In this document: positions 40,432 to 50,021 of the stretch, one piece after another
How positions within the stretch are numbered: position 1 is the stretch's first letter
How the letters are laid out: each line of letters opens with the position of its first letter
Source of the DNA: Luteimonas sp. BLCC-B24
Lineage (GTDB): Bacteria > Pseudomonadota > Gammaproteobacteria > Xanthomonadales > Xanthomonadaceae
DNA: 64,000 nt
NCBI RefSeq assembly: GCF_028550595.1
Contig: NZ_JAQQGN010000007.1
Location: 1-64,000 of the forward strand
Reading direction: 5' to 3'
Notes under the pieces: model-generated
What the model was told of the DNA's origin: nothing
The model's database searches: none
Seen by the model: the letters and a program-made list of their open reading frames with translations, nothing else
Made by a program: the position numbers and the translations under genes

Positions 40432-41400
40432 GTGTTGGTCAGAGTGTTCGCCCTCATCGCGCTCGTCGGAGCCGTGGTCACGTCGATGACGACCTGGCGC
40501 GCGGCCACGCCCGTGGACGCGGCGGCGACGATGGCCCACGCGGCGCCGGACGTGGTTCGACCCGCGCCGATGCCGGCCTTCGACGATCCCGATCCCGACC
40601 GCGCGCCACCGGCCGCGCTGGGGCGCGTGACGGTTCCGGCGAAGGCGCCGGCGCGATGGAGTTCGCGCCGTCAGGAATTCGAACGCAGTGACGACCTGTT
40701 CGCATTCGCCCGGCGGCTGCAGCCGGCGGCCGACGCGGGCGATGCCGAAGCGCGCTGGCTGGTGAGCCGCGTGCACGACTACTGCGGCGCGTACGCGCAG
40801 GCGCCCCTCGATTACACACGCGACACCGCGCTGATGGCGCGGGTGGCCCCGCGCGTGGCGCGTGCGCTGGAGGGCGCGCGCGATCGCGTGGCCGCGCGCT
40901 GCGGCCGCTTCCTGCCCGGTGACGTGGGCGGCTTCCTGCAGCTGGTCGCACAGCGCCAGGAAGCCGCGCTGGCGGGCAGCCTGGCGTCGGAAGCCGCTCT
41001 GCTGGCCATGGGCGAGCCGCTGGTCGACGACGAACTCTATCGTCGGGATCTGGTGGCGCGGGTGCAGGCCTCGCGCGATCCGGACGCCTACATGGCACTG
41101 GCACCCGCGATGGGGCTGGCCGCCGCCGGTGACGCCGCGCTGGCCGGTGCCGTGTCCGGCACCCGGATGTCGGAACTGGCCTGGCAGCTCGCATCCTGCC
41201 GGCTCGGTCTCGACTGCAGCCAGGGCGGGGCACTGATGACGCAGTACTGCGCCAACGGCGGCATCTGCGCGCGCGCGCCGCAGCAGGATTTTTCCACCTT
41301 CGTCCACCAGGCGGCGCTGTCGCCGGGCGAGGCGGACGAGGTCGACGAGATGGTGAACATGCTCCTGATGGAGCACTCGCATGAAGTGGTGATGAGATGA
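40432..41400 (+). CDS. exported or membrane-anchored protein of unknown function
   Basis: 322 aa from GTG 40432 (AGGA lies six bases upstream). One N-terminal hydrophobic segment (VFALIALVGAVVTSM), then a Pro/Ala-rich spacer, then a mostly helical domain from about residue 80 with EAR-W, DAYMALAPAMGLAAAGD and several cysteines (DYCGAYA, CRLGLDCS, QYCANGGIC). No family recognised; repeated helical pairs could be a Sel1-like or tetratrico-like scaffold, but this is weak. It overlaps the next gene by ATGA. Confidence 0.65.
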   Translation: MLVRVFALIALVGAVVTSMTTWRAATPVDAAATMAHAAPDVVRPAPMPAFDDPDPDRAPPAALGRVTVPAKAPARWSSRRQEFERSDDLFAFARRLQPAADAGDAEARWLVSRVHDYCGAYAQAPLDYTRDTALMARVAPRVARALEGARDRVAARCGRFLPGDVGGFLQLVAQRQEAALAGSLASEAALLAMGEPLVDDELYRRDLVARVQASRDPDAYMALAPAMGLAAAGDAALAGAVSGTRMSELAWQLASCRLGLDCSQGGALMTQYCANGGICARAPQQDFSTFVHQAALSPGEADEVDEMVNMLLMEHSHEVVMR

Positions 41401-41837
41401 CGAAGCGAATGACGTCGCGCCGTGTGCGCTTCTGGTTCTGGGTCGCCCTGTTCGGCGGCTATTCGGTCGCCGTGGCCGGCGTGGTGGTCGATGCGGTCGG
41501 CAGCCACTACCGCAGCCTGTCCCAGGTCGAGACCACCACCGTCGACGCGCCGGAGGCGCAGCGCCAGCTCGGCGCCGCCCAGATCGCCGCGCTTCACCGC
41601 GCGCAGAGCGACACGCCGTTCCGCACCCTGCCGGCCGGGGAGACGTTCCGCGTGGTCTGGCCGGACGGATCCAGCGAAATGGTGCGGATCGTCAGCCAGG
41701 CCGATGCGCACGGCACACGGCCGGTCGACGGTGAAGCGACGCTGCCGCTGGGGCCGATCGAACTCGAAGTCCAGCCGGTGTCGACGACCGCGCCGCGCCG
41801 CGATCCGTCATGGATGGCCGAGAGCATCGGCCACTGA
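41397..41837 (+). CDS. small exported protein of unknown function
   Basis: 146 aa, translationally coupled to the preceding gene (ATGA). An N-terminal hydrophobic segment (FWFWVALFGGYSVAVAGVVV) is followed by a periplasmic beta-rich domain (FRVVWPDGSSEMVRIVS). No family recognised. The pair 40432-41837 forms a two-gene unit of unknown role, convergent with the metallophosphoesterase gene. Confidence 0.6.
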   Translation: MTKRMTSRRVRFWFWVALFGGYSVAVAGVVVDAVGSHYRSLSQVETTTVDAPEAQRQLGAAQIAALHRAQSDTPFRTLPAGETFRVVWPDGSSEMVRIVSQADAHGTRPVDGEATLPLGPIELEVQPVSTTAPRRDPSWMAESIGH

Positions 41838-41850
41838 GGTCCTGTGCGAG

Positions 41851-41871
41851 GTCACGCGCTCAGCGCGTGAC
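41851..41871 (-). terminator. hairpin overlapping the metallophosphoesterase stop
   Basis: GTCACGCGC (41851-41859) pairs with GCGCGTGAC (41863-41871); the stop codon lies in the three-base loop. It separates convergent genes. No T run, so termination is unproven. Confidence 0.35.
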
Positions 41872-44121
41872 CGGGGCGGGTGGCGCGGTGCGCGCAGGTG
41901 CGGCCGTCGGCGACGCTGGGGGCGGCGCATCGGGGGACAGGTCCACCACCTCGCCGCGGGCGAGGTCGAGGCGCACGTGCGCGGTCGGCGCCCCTGCCGA
42001 CAGGCGGCCGACGATCGCGAGCAGCGGGCCGATCCGTTTCCGCACCAGTGCGACCACCGGCGTGCCGCCCGCGAGTGCCAGGCCGGGATCGGGCGGGCCG
42101 GCGCCGTCGGCGGAGAACAGTTCCGCCAGCAGCGCGTACTGCGCCAGGCGCGCTGCCGGGATGTCGTCGAGCGCGAGATCACCGGCGTTGGCCAGGCGCA
42201 TCATGTCGACCGCGAGGTCGAACATCGTCCAGTCGGCCAGCGCGCCGAGCGTGAGCCCGCGTGCGCCGGCCAGTCGCGCCGCGCTGCGTCGCGCGGATTC
42301 GATGCGCGCGGCCGTGCGCGTCCCGGCGCGACCTGCGGATGCGTCGCCGGTCTCGTCCAGGCAGGCGGCGAGCGCGGGCGGCGCGCCCGAGTCCGGCGCG
42401 GCGAGCCAGTCGCGCAGCGTCGTCGCCCGGGGCAATTGCGAGAGCACCAGCAGGTCGGCGCCCGAGACCGGCCCCTGCACCAGCGCATGCAGATCGCAGA
42501 GCCAGTCACTGTCGAGCAGGCGCAGACGCACCAGTTCCGTCAACGCGTGGCGCGCGAAGCTGCGGTAGTCGCCGGCGTCGAGGATCGCGGGGTCCCAGCG
42601 CGCATCGGCCGACGCCGCGTGTTCCTCGCGGTAGAGATCGAAGAACTCGTCGAAGCGCGGAACCGCGCTCACACGGATGGTCTCCACCTCGATCCGATCC
42701 GCGCCTTCGACCGTCATCAGCGTGTAGGCCGGTACGTAGGCAGCCAGCGACGGCGTCTGGATGTTGAACAGCGTGTGGCCCTCGGGCGTGCGGTGAACGG
42801 CGATGTCGTTGAGGTGCATGTGCCCGCCGACATGCACCCGCAGGCCGGTCCGTGCGAGTGCGCCGGTCGTGGTGTCCGCCGGGCGACGTGCCAGCTGCAT
42901 GGCCTCCGCGCCGAGCAGGCGAGCGATGTCGTCGGACGCGCCGTTGAAGAACTCGCCCATCGGAAAGTGGCTGAAGGCGACGACCTGCTTGCCCTCGGCT
43001 GCGCCGCGCGCCACCACGTCCGCCAGCCAGGTGATCACATGCGGCTTGTGCCGCAGCATGCGGTCGTAGCCGTGGTTGCCGGACCCGCTGAACGTGGTCG
43101 CGCCGGTCGGCAGGTAGACGTTCGCATCCAGGCCCACCAGCCACAGGCCCTCGACCGGCTCGACGACGTAGGAGGCATCCGGCAGCCGCGCGCAGAGCGG
43201 GCCGTCCGTCCGCGGTGTCTCCTGATCCGCGAGGTCGTTGCAGACCGTGGACGCGCGCCTGGACCATTGCGCCTGTTCGCGGGCGCGCGCGAACGCGTAC
43301 TCATCCGGTGCCACGGGGCTGTAGGGCGTGGCGTAGTAGCGGTCCTGCGGCTTGGGCATGAAGCCGTGCCCGGCGAGTGCGGCGGTGATGCCGGCATGGC
43401 CCAGATGGCGCACGGCGTCGGTGCAGTGCACGACACCGTCGGGCGTGGTCCGCGTGCCTGCCACGCCGTCGCAGGCGGCGTGCGCGCCGGCGCTGTACAC
43501 CGCGACCGGTCCCGGACGCCCCGTACGGGGATCACGGCCGAGATAATCAGGTTTTCCGCCGGGCTGATCGAAGGGGCGTACCGGATCGTGATTGCCCGGC
43601 ACCGCGAAGAACTCGACGCCGTGGCGCGCGGCGTAGTCGTCGAGGATGCGCACCAGGCCGCGCATGTGCACGGGCTGGCCGTCGTCGGAAAAATCGCCGG
43701 GCAGCGCGATGATGCGTACCCCGCGGGCGACCGCATCGTCGAGCGCGGCGAGAAAGGCGAATGCGTTCTCGTTGAACAGGCGTGTCGAGGTCAGCTGCGC
43801 CTGCATCGTGCGTATCGTCGCCCGGCGTCCGGTGCGCGGGTTGAGCACACCATCGAAGGTGCCGGGCTCGAACGTGGCGTGGACGTCGTGGAAGTGCACA
43901 TCCGGCATGAACGCGATGCGCACCGGGGCCTGCGGCCCGGCCGGGCGCGGCGCATCCTCCGCATGCGCGTCCGCGCCGGCCGCCGCCAGGCCGCACAGCA
44001 GCAGGGCGGCGGTCAGCACGCGCGACCGCTTCGGAACGCGCGCGGGCCGGCGAGGCGAGAGGTCCGCGCCCGCGTGCCCGCTCCGGGGCGTGGAGCGGGC
44101 GCGCCGTCCGCCAGGTGCCAT
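41860..44121 (-). CDS. exported metallophosphoesterase
   Basis: 753 aa from ATG 44121, two bases after the receptor gene's stop. A hydrophobic signal (VLTAALLLCGLAAAGADA, residues about 38-55) follows a long basic head. The calcineurin-like metal sites are clear: DVHFHD, GDFSDDGQ, GNHDP and GGHMHLND. The C-terminal 250 residues form a helical domain of unknown role. It probably hydrolyses phosphate esters outside the cytoplasm, coupled with uptake by the neighbouring receptor. A later start (GTG near the signal) is possible. Confidence 0.85.
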   Translation of the reverse strand: MAPGGRRARSTPRSGHAGADLSPRRPARVPKRSRVLTAALLLCGLAAAGADAHAEDAPRPAGPQAPVRIAFMPDVHFHDVHATFEPGTFDGVLNPRTGRRATIRTMQAQLTSTRLFNENAFAFLAALDDAVARGVRIIALPGDFSDDGQPVHMRGLVRILDDYAARHGVEFFAVPGNHDPVRPFDQPGGKPDYLGRDPRTGRPGPVAVYSAGAHAACDGVAGTRTTPDGVVHCTDAVRHLGHAGITAALAGHGFMPKPQDRYYATPYSPVAPDEYAFARAREQAQWSRRASTVCNDLADQETPRTDGPLCARLPDASYVVEPVEGLWLVGLDANVYLPTGATTFSGSGNHGYDRMLRHKPHVITWLADVVARGAAEGKQVVAFSHFPMGEFFNGASDDIARLLGAEAMQLARRPADTTTGALARTGLRVHVGGHMHLNDIAVHRTPEGHTLFNIQTPSLAAYVPAYTLMTVEGADRIEVETIRVSAVPRFDEFFDLYREEHAASADARWDPAILDAGDYRSFARHALTELVRLRLLDSDWLCDLHALVQGPVSGADLLVLSQLPRATTLRDWLAAPDSGAPPALAACLDETGDASAGRAGTRTAARIESARRSAARLAGARGLTLGALADWTMFDLAVDMMRLANAGDLALDDIPAARLAQYALLAELFSADGAGPPDPGLALAGGTPVVALVRKRIGPLLAIVGRLSAGAPTAHVRLDLARGEVVDLSPDAPPPASPTAAPARTAPPAPVTR

Positions 44122-44123
44122 GC

Positions 44124-46922
44124 TCAGAAGTCCGCGCGCAGGCCCAGGCTGATGCGGCGGCCCGAGAGTTCGTACATCGTCGGAAACGCCGGGTCCATCG
44201 TGTAGCCGGTGGTCGCCTCGTCGGTGAGGTTGATGCCCTTGAGACTCAGCTTGAGGTTGTCGGCCAGGCGCACGCCGATCGACACGTCGAGCTGGCCGTA
44301 GGCATCGCGGTAGATCGGATACATGTTGTAGCCGATCGACTCGACGTACTCGCTCTTGTGGTTGTAGGACACGCGGGCGTCGAAGCGCGGATTCTCGTAG
44401 TACGCGGTGAGGTTCCAGGTGCGTTCGGCCAGACCCGGCATCGGGGTCTGGATGCCCAGCGCGGATTCGCCGGCCAGCGAGCTGTCGAGCAGCGTGTAGT
44501 TGGCGTTGATGCCGAAGCCCTCGAGCGCGGTGTGCAGCGTGGACAGCGGCAACTGGGCGATCAGCTCCACGCCGTCGACCTCGTAGGAGCCCGCGGCATT
44601 GACCGGCTGGTAGACATCGAAATCGTAGATGCCGTTGAGCGTGCCGTTGGCGTTGTACACCGGCACGTCCGCGACCACGCCGGTAAGCGCGTTGATCACC
44701 ACGCCGTCGATCTTCTTGCGGAAGTACGAGGCCGCCAGCAGGCCGCCATTGGCCAGGTATTTTTCCAGGCCGACTTCCCACTGGTCGGCGTAGGTCGGCT
44801 TCAGTCCGGGGTTGCCGTCGGTGAACCGGTAGGAGCTCCAGCTCGCGGTGCGCTTGTAGGCGATGTCGGTCATCGCCGGACGGATCAGCGTCTCCGATGC
44901 GGCGGCGCGCAGCAGCAGGCCGTCGGCGAGTTCGGCGGTCAGATTCACGCTGGGCAGCACATCGCTGTAGTCGCCGTCCATCGAGATCGGCGCATCGGTG
45001 TAGCCGGTGCTGCCGTCCGGGTTCTGCACCGGGTGGTAGCCGAACGAGGTGACCGAGGTGTCGATGTAGCGCGCGCCCGCATTGAGGGTGACCGGAACGC
45101 GGCCGAGGTCGAAGCCGAAATTGGTCATCGCATACAGCGCCGTCGTCGTCTCGTCGACCCGGTAGTACTGCGCGTCGTCGAACGGCGTGTAGAAGCCGGC
45201 ATAGCGGAAGGTGTCGCGTGCATAGGCGTTGGAGATCATCTGCCAGTCCAGATCGCGCGCGCTGTAGGCACCGCCCGGCACGATGTCGGCGATCGGCCGC
45301 AGCTGGCTGTCGGCCAGCGTGCGCGTGTTGACCCAGCGGTTGTCGCCGGCGGCGGGACCGCCGATCTTGGCTTCGCCGTACTCGCGTTCCTTGGACTTGT
45401 CGGTGTGGCGCGCGCCGAACTGCACGTCGCGCAGCGCGGGCAGGAACGCGAGGTCCAGCGTCTTGCGCAGATTGACCTGGGCAGCGTACTTGTCGTCGCT
45501 GATGTGCTCGCGCGTGGTTTCGTAGGCCTCGAACAGGTAGCGCTCGGGCGAGGCATACATGTCGAAGCCGGCCGAGGACGCGCTCGGGATCGTCTCGCCG
45601 CTGTTGCCGCTCCAGCGCGTGCGCGAGGGGGCATAGGCCACGTGCTTGAGATTGGCGTAATCCAGGGTCTTGCGCGCACCGGAATACCCGAGCAGCGCAT
45701 CGATGCTCCAGCTGTCGCCGCGCCAGTCCAGCGCCGCGCTGTACTGGCGGAAGTCGGTCTCGTTGATCCGCTCCTTGCTCAGGAACTCGTGCTGGGTGGC
45801 GGTGTAGGACACGTCGCGCAGTACCAGGATGCCGTGCTGGGCCAGCGTGGTGTCGTCGTATTCGTGGATGGTTTCGAGCGTGCTGCGGCTGGAGGCCGAA
45901 TACGCGGCGGCATCGTACTCGTCCTCGGTGGAGTCGTAGCCGCCGACCAGGGCATCGAAGGTCAGGCTGAAATCGCGGTTGGGCTTGAACTGCAGCGACG
46001 CGGTCGCGCCCCACTTGTCCTGCTCGTTGAGGAACACGCGATCGCCGACCTTGTCCTGGAACACGATCAGGTTGGACTCGGCGGTGTTGGCGCGGTTGGC
46101 GATCTGGCGACCGGTGTCACGCTCGATCACGGCCTCGGCCTGTGAGCCGCGCACGCCGGAGGCGCCGAGGAAGCGCGACATCGGACGGAAATTGATGCCC
46201 GAGGTGGCGTCGGTGCGGTTGGTGCGCTTGGCCGACGAGACCGACACCAGCGCGCCCCAGTCGCCCCAGGTGTCGGACGCGAGGAACGAGATCTTCGGAT
46301 CGGTTTCCTCGGAGATCGAATTCCACGCGCCTTCGAACGACGCCACCAGCTGGCGCGCGCTGTAGTCGAACGGGCGCGCTGTGGAGATCTTCACCGAGCC
46401 GGCGATGCCACCTTCCTCGTCGGCCGCGGTGGGGGATTTCTGCACCGTGACCTGCTGGATGATCTCCGAGGCGAAGATGTCGAACTCGACCTCGCGGCCG
46501 CCGCTGCCCGAGGCCGTGGCCAGATCGTTGATCGAGACATGCGTGTAGTCCGACGGCAGGCCGCGCACGTTGACGCGTGACCCCAGGCCCTTGTTGCGCT
46601 CGATGGTCACGCCCGGCATGCGCTGCAGCGCTTCGGCGAGGTTCTGCTCGGGGAAGTCCGCGACATCGGTGGCGACGATCGAATCCGAGAAGCCGATGTT
46701 GTCGCGCTTGAGGTCGACCGCCTGCTCGAGGCTGCGGCTGTAGGTGCCGGTGACCACCACGCTGTCGAGCTGCTGCACCGCACTGGCCGTTTCGGGGGAC
46801 TGCTGCGCGGATGCCTGCAGTGGCACCGTTGTCATTCCGGCGACCAGCGCGCCGTGGATCAGCAGGCTGAGGGTCTTGCGCGGGGGGGTACGGAGGGAAG
46901 TGAACCGGCGGCGGTGGGTCAT
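44124..46922 (-). CDS. TonB-dependent receptor (Caulobacter type)
   Basis: A 932-aa outer membrane receptor. ATG 46922 gives a basic head and signal ending near QASAQQ. LDSVVVTGTY (TonB box region) leads into the plug domain (LAEALQRMPGVTIERN, GLGSRVNVRGLP), and the rest is a 22-strand barrel ending in aromatic LGLRADF. The pattern matches the TIGR01782-type receptors common in xanthomonads and Caulobacter. The ligand is unknown; the linked phosphatase suggests an organic phosphate or glycerophospho compound (inference). Confidence 0.93.
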   Translation of the reverse strand: MTHRRRFTSLRTPPRKTLSLLIHGALVAGMTTVPLQASAQQSPETASAVQQLDSVVVTGTYSRSLEQAVDLKRDNIGFSDSIVATDVADFPEQNLAEALQRMPGVTIERNKGLGSRVNVRGLPSDYTHVSINDLATASGSGGREVEFDIFASEIIQQVTVQKSPTAADEEGGIAGSVKISTARPFDYSARQLVASFEGAWNSISEETDPKISFLASDTWGDWGALVSVSSAKRTNRTDATSGINFRPMSRFLGASGVRGSQAEAVIERDTGRQIANRANTAESNLIVFQDKVGDRVFLNEQDKWGATASLQFKPNRDFSLTFDALVGGYDSTEDEYDAAAYSASSRSTLETIHEYDDTTLAQHGILVLRDVSYTATQHEFLSKERINETDFRQYSAALDWRGDSWSIDALLGYSGARKTLDYANLKHVAYAPSRTRWSGNSGETIPSASSAGFDMYASPERYLFEAYETTREHISDDKYAAQVNLRKTLDLAFLPALRDVQFGARHTDKSKEREYGEAKIGGPAAGDNRWVNTRTLADSQLRPIADIVPGGAYSARDLDWQMISNAYARDTFRYAGFYTPFDDAQYYRVDETTTALYAMTNFGFDLGRVPVTLNAGARYIDTSVTSFGYHPVQNPDGSTGYTDAPISMDGDYSDVLPSVNLTAELADGLLLRAAASETLIRPAMTDIAYKRTASWSSYRFTDGNPGLKPTYADQWEVGLEKYLANGGLLAASYFRKKIDGVVINALTGVVADVPVYNANGTLNGIYDFDVYQPVNAAGSYEVDGVELIAQLPLSTLHTALEGFGINANYTLLDSSLAGESALGIQTPMPGLAERTWNLTAYYENPRFDARVSYNHKSEYVESIGYNMYPIYRDAYGQLDVSIGVRLADNLKLSLKGINLTDEATTGYTMDPAFPTMYELSGRRISLGLRADF

Positions 46923-47405
46923 GAGGGGCTCGTTAGGGACGTCGGAAAAACGCACGCCGACACAGCGGGTGGGAGGTGCCCGGCCGGTCGTCGTGCGTGA
47001 AGCCGCGCAGGCTAGGGAGCGAATGTGATGCTTTGATTTCGCCGGGATGGCGATCCCGAGACGCGGGCATCGCGCGGGTCGCGCATGCGTCGGCGGGGCG
47101 ACAGGTGCGATGCCGCGCGCGCCGTCTGCGGACGTCTTCGCGGTCGATGCCTCGCGGCGCGGCGCGGGGCCTGCGCGCGACCGGCGTCCACGTCCCGGCC
47201 CACCTGCAGCTCCGCGGCCTCTGCGCGCGCCGAGGCCGCCACCGCCTCGCCAGGACGTCCGGAGGCGGTCGCTGCACAGGCCGGCAAGGCCCGGCGCGGG
47301 GGCACGATCGGGGCGCCGCGGCGATTCCGCGAGCGGCCGCGCCGTCGTCGAAAAATCCGCGCGCGTCGCGATCCGGTCAGGACATGCGCGCGTCGGGGTG
47401 GGCCG
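46923..47405. other. 483-base gap upstream of the TonB receptor
   Basis: No reading frame is supported on either strand. It carries the receptor's leader; on the minus strand a weak TAGCCT box lies near 47010. The rest is arginine-codon-rich GC sequence typical of non-coding DNA here. No RNA structure recognised. Confidence 0.55.
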
Positions 47406-47822
47406 TCAGCGCGTGGCGCGTGATGTCGCGCCGAGGCGTCGCCGGCGCCGCGCCTCGGCGATCCGGGCCCAGACGCCGATCGACTGGAACTGCAGCACGC
47501 ACAGTCCGAGCAGCGTCCAGCCGATGTCGAGGTTGAGATACACACCGGCCGCGCGATTCAGCGCGGCGGATTCGGCGCGTCGCAGCGCCGGATTGCCCTC
47601 ACCCAGCAGCATGTGCAGCGCCTGCGCGGTCGAGATCGACAGCCAGTCGCCATAGCGGGCCAGGCCGTAGGCGCCGTAGACCACACAGGCGGCGGTCGCC
47701 AGCGCGAGTGCGCCGGCGCACCAGGCCAGCAGGCGGCCGGCGTCGCGGACGCCCGGAAGCAGCTGGATCGCCGCCACGCTCCAGACGGCGAGGGCCACGG
47801 CGAGGGCGTAGAGAAATACCAT
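47406..47822 (-). CDS. membrane protein of unknown function
   Basis: 138 aa from ATG 47822, chosen because GGAG lies six bases upstream. Four hydrophobic segments (VFLYALAVALAVWSVAA, LLAWCAGALALATAACVV, and two after residue 85) and a basic tail. No family recognised. It lies divergently from dusA with about 170 bases between the starts. Confidence 0.6.
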   Translation of the reverse strand: MVFLYALAVALAVWSVAAIQLLPGVRDAGRLLAWCAGALALATAACVVYGAYGLARYGDWLSISTAQALHMLLGEGNPALRRAESAALNRAAGVYLNLDIGWTLLGLCVLQFQSIGVWARIAEARRRRRLGATSRATR

Positions 47823-47992
47823 GTACAGCTCCGGGGTCGCAGACTTGCGGATCGCCGCGCGGGTGGACCGCGGCCGGCGTTCCAGGGCGCGACGCGCCCG
47901 TGTCGACATCGCCCGGTACGCTGGCATACACCGCGTCGCCACCGCATCGTCGTCTCGCGCCTCCGCGCCGCGACCCGCACACCAGGATTCCG

Positions 47993-48988
47993 ATGACCCC
48001 GCTGGACCCCGCCTCGATCCGCCTCTCCGTGGCCCCGATGATGGACTGGACCGACGTCCATTGCCGTCAGTTCCACCGCATCCTCGCGCCCGGCGCGCGG
48101 CTCTATACCGAGATGGTGCACGCGAACGCGGTGATCCACGGCGATCGCAGCCGGCTGCTGGCCGCCACGCCCGAGCAGACGCCGCTGGCGCTGCAGCTGG
48201 GCGGCAGCGAGCCGGCGTTGCTGGCCGAGGCGTCGCGGATCGCGGCCGCGCATGGCTTCGACGAGATCAACCTCAACTGCGGTTGTCCCTCCGACCGCGT
48301 GCAGGCCGGGCGTTTCGGCGCCTGTCTGATGCGCGAGCCGGCGCTGGTGGCCGACTGCATCGGGGCGATGGCCGCCGCGAGCCGCGTGCCGGTCACGGTG
48401 AAGTGCCGGCTGGGGGTGGACGAAGACGACGACTACGCGGTCTTCCGCGCCTTCGTCGACGGCGCCGTCGCGGCGGGGGCTGCGCTGGTGGTGGTGCACG
48501 CGCGCAATGCCTGGCTCAAGGGGCTGTCGCCGAAGGAGAATCGCGAGGTGCCACCGCTGCGCTACGACTGGGCGCATCGCCTGAAGCAGGAGCGGCCCTC
48601 GCTGCCGGTGGTGATCAATGGCGGCATCGCCACGCTGGATGCGGTGCAGGCCCAGCTCGCGCACGTCGACGGCGTGATGCTCGGACGGGCCGCCTACCAC
48701 GATCCGTACCTGCTTCATGCCGCCGACGCGATGCTCACCGGCCGTGAACGCCAGCCGCGCGCCGCGTTGCTGCGCGCGCTGCGGCCGTATGCCGAGGCAC
48801 GCATGGCCGAGGGCCTGGCGCTCAAGCACATCACGCGGCACATCCTCGGCTTGTTCCACGGCCAGCCCGGTGGCCGCATGTTCCGGCAGATCCTGAGCGA
48901 GGGCGCACACCGCCCGGATGCCGACTGGGGTCTGGTCGAACGCGCCATCGAGGCGACCGACACCGCGCGCCCGCGCGCAGCGGCATGA
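47993..48988 (+). CDS. dusA: tRNA-dihydrouridine synthase A
   Basis: An FMN enzyme reducing uridines 20/20a in tRNA; 331 aa. RLSVAPMMDWTDVHCR is the FMN-binding start, the catalytic cysteine is in NLNCGCPSDRV near residue 97, and HARNAWLKGLSPKENR and VINGGI follow. AGGA precedes the ATG. The stop overlaps ctlX by ATGA. It is not the dusB that lies before fis in enterobacteria. Confidence 0.96.
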   Translation: MTPLDPASIRLSVAPMMDWTDVHCRQFHRILAPGARLYTEMVHANAVIHGDRSRLLAATPEQTPLALQLGGSEPALLAEASRIAAAHGFDEINLNCGCPSDRVQAGRFGACLMREPALVADCIGAMAAASRVPVTVKCRLGVDEDDDYAVFRAFVDGAVAAGAALVVVHARNAWLKGLSPKENREVPPLRYDWAHRLKQERPSLPVVINGGIATLDAVQAQLAHVDGVMLGRAAYHDPYLLHAADAMLTGRERQPRAALLRALRPYAEARMAEGLALKHITRHILGLFHGQPGGRMFRQILSEGAHRPDADWGLVERAIEATDTARPRAAA

Positions 48989-49893
48989 TCACCCGCGACG
49001 CCGGCGCGTTCTTCGCGTTCGCACGCGACTGCGCGCCGGATGCCCGCGGTGCGACGCCGCGGGCGGCGTTCCTGGTGGCGCCGGACCGGTTCGTGCGCGC
49101 CGACGAGTCGGCCCACGACAACCGGTACATGGCCGATGCCGCCGCGTTCGACGGTGGTCTCGCCCAGGCCCAGCACCGCGGATTGCAGGCGCGCATGGCC
49201 GCGGTCCTGCCGACGGTGTGCTTTCCCGGCGCCGACGACACGCCGGATGCGGTGTTTCCCAACAACGTGTTCGCCACCGTGCCGGGGCGGTCGATCATCG
49301 GCCGCATGCATCACCCGGTGCGTCGGCGCGAGGCGACACGCGCCGACATCCGGGGGTTTCTGCGTGATCTGCTGGGGTATCAGGAGATCGACCTGTCGGA
49401 CCAGCCGCATCCCTGCGAACTCACCGGGGCGCTGGTGATCGACCGTGCGCGCGGCCTCGGCTTCTGCGGCCTGTCCTCGCGCTGCGACGAGGCCGGCGCC
49501 CGCCGGATGCACGCCGCGTTCGGTCTGCGCGCGACGCTGATGTTCGACCTCGCGCCGGGCGAGTACCACACCAATGTCGTGCTCGCCGTGCTGGCCGGCC
49601 GTGCAGCGCTGGTCTGCCGCGACGGCTTCGCGGATCCGGGGGTGGCCGATGCCATCACGGCCTTCTATCCGTACGGCATACCGCTCTCGCCGCAGCAGAA
49701 GGCCGCCTTCAGCGGCAATGCGATCGCGTTGTCCGCGGACACGGTGTGGATGAGCGCGGGTGGGGCGCAGGCGCTCGACACGTCGGCGTACCGCACGCTG
49801 GCCGCGGCGGGCTTCCGGGTCGAGGCCGTGGCCCTCGATGCGATCGAGGCCGCGGGCGGATCCCTCCGCTGTTGCGTTGCGGAAATCTACTGA
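48985..49893 (+). CDS. ctlX: arginine deiminase-related hydrolase (CtlX type)
   Basis: 302 aa of the amidinotransferase/guanidino-modifying fold. DTPDAVFPNNVF (Asp substrate site), GEYHTNVVL (catalytic His) and the C-terminal cysteine in GGSLRCCVAEIY complete the catalytic set. It resembles the CtlX proteins linked to citrulline use; the exact substrate is uncertain. It is translationally coupled to dusA. Confidence 0.87.
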   Translation: MITRDAGAFFAFARDCAPDARGATPRAAFLVAPDRFVRADESAHDNRYMADAAAFDGGLAQAQHRGLQARMAAVLPTVCFPGADDTPDAVFPNNVFATVPGRSIIGRMHHPVRRREATRADIRGFLRDLLGYQEIDLSDQPHPCELTGALVIDRARGLGFCGLSSRCDEAGARRMHAAFGLRATLMFDLAPGEYHTNVVLAVLAGRAALVCRDGFADPGVADAITAFYPYGIPLSPQQKAAFSGNAIALSADTVWMSAGGAQALDTSAYRTLAAAGFRVEAVALDAIEAAGGSLRCCVAEIY

Positions 49894-50021
49894 GCCGCCC
49901 ATCATCGGACGCCGTCCGAAGCTGAACGACGACTGTGATGTCAACGAAAAGTTAAGGACGGATTCACCGCTTTCCCCCGACCATTCAATACCTTATCGCC
50001 GTCGTCCCGCCAGGAGTGGCC

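Noticed and set aside
41860-46014. A single 1384-codon minus-strand gene
   Set aside because: Its first half is the shifted frame of the TonB receptor; the metallophosphoesterase begins at 44121, two bases after the receptor stop.
46923-47405. Small gene or structured RNA in the receptor upstream gap
   Set aside because: Open frames are arginine-rich without start signals, and I could not find a consistent secondary structure by eye.
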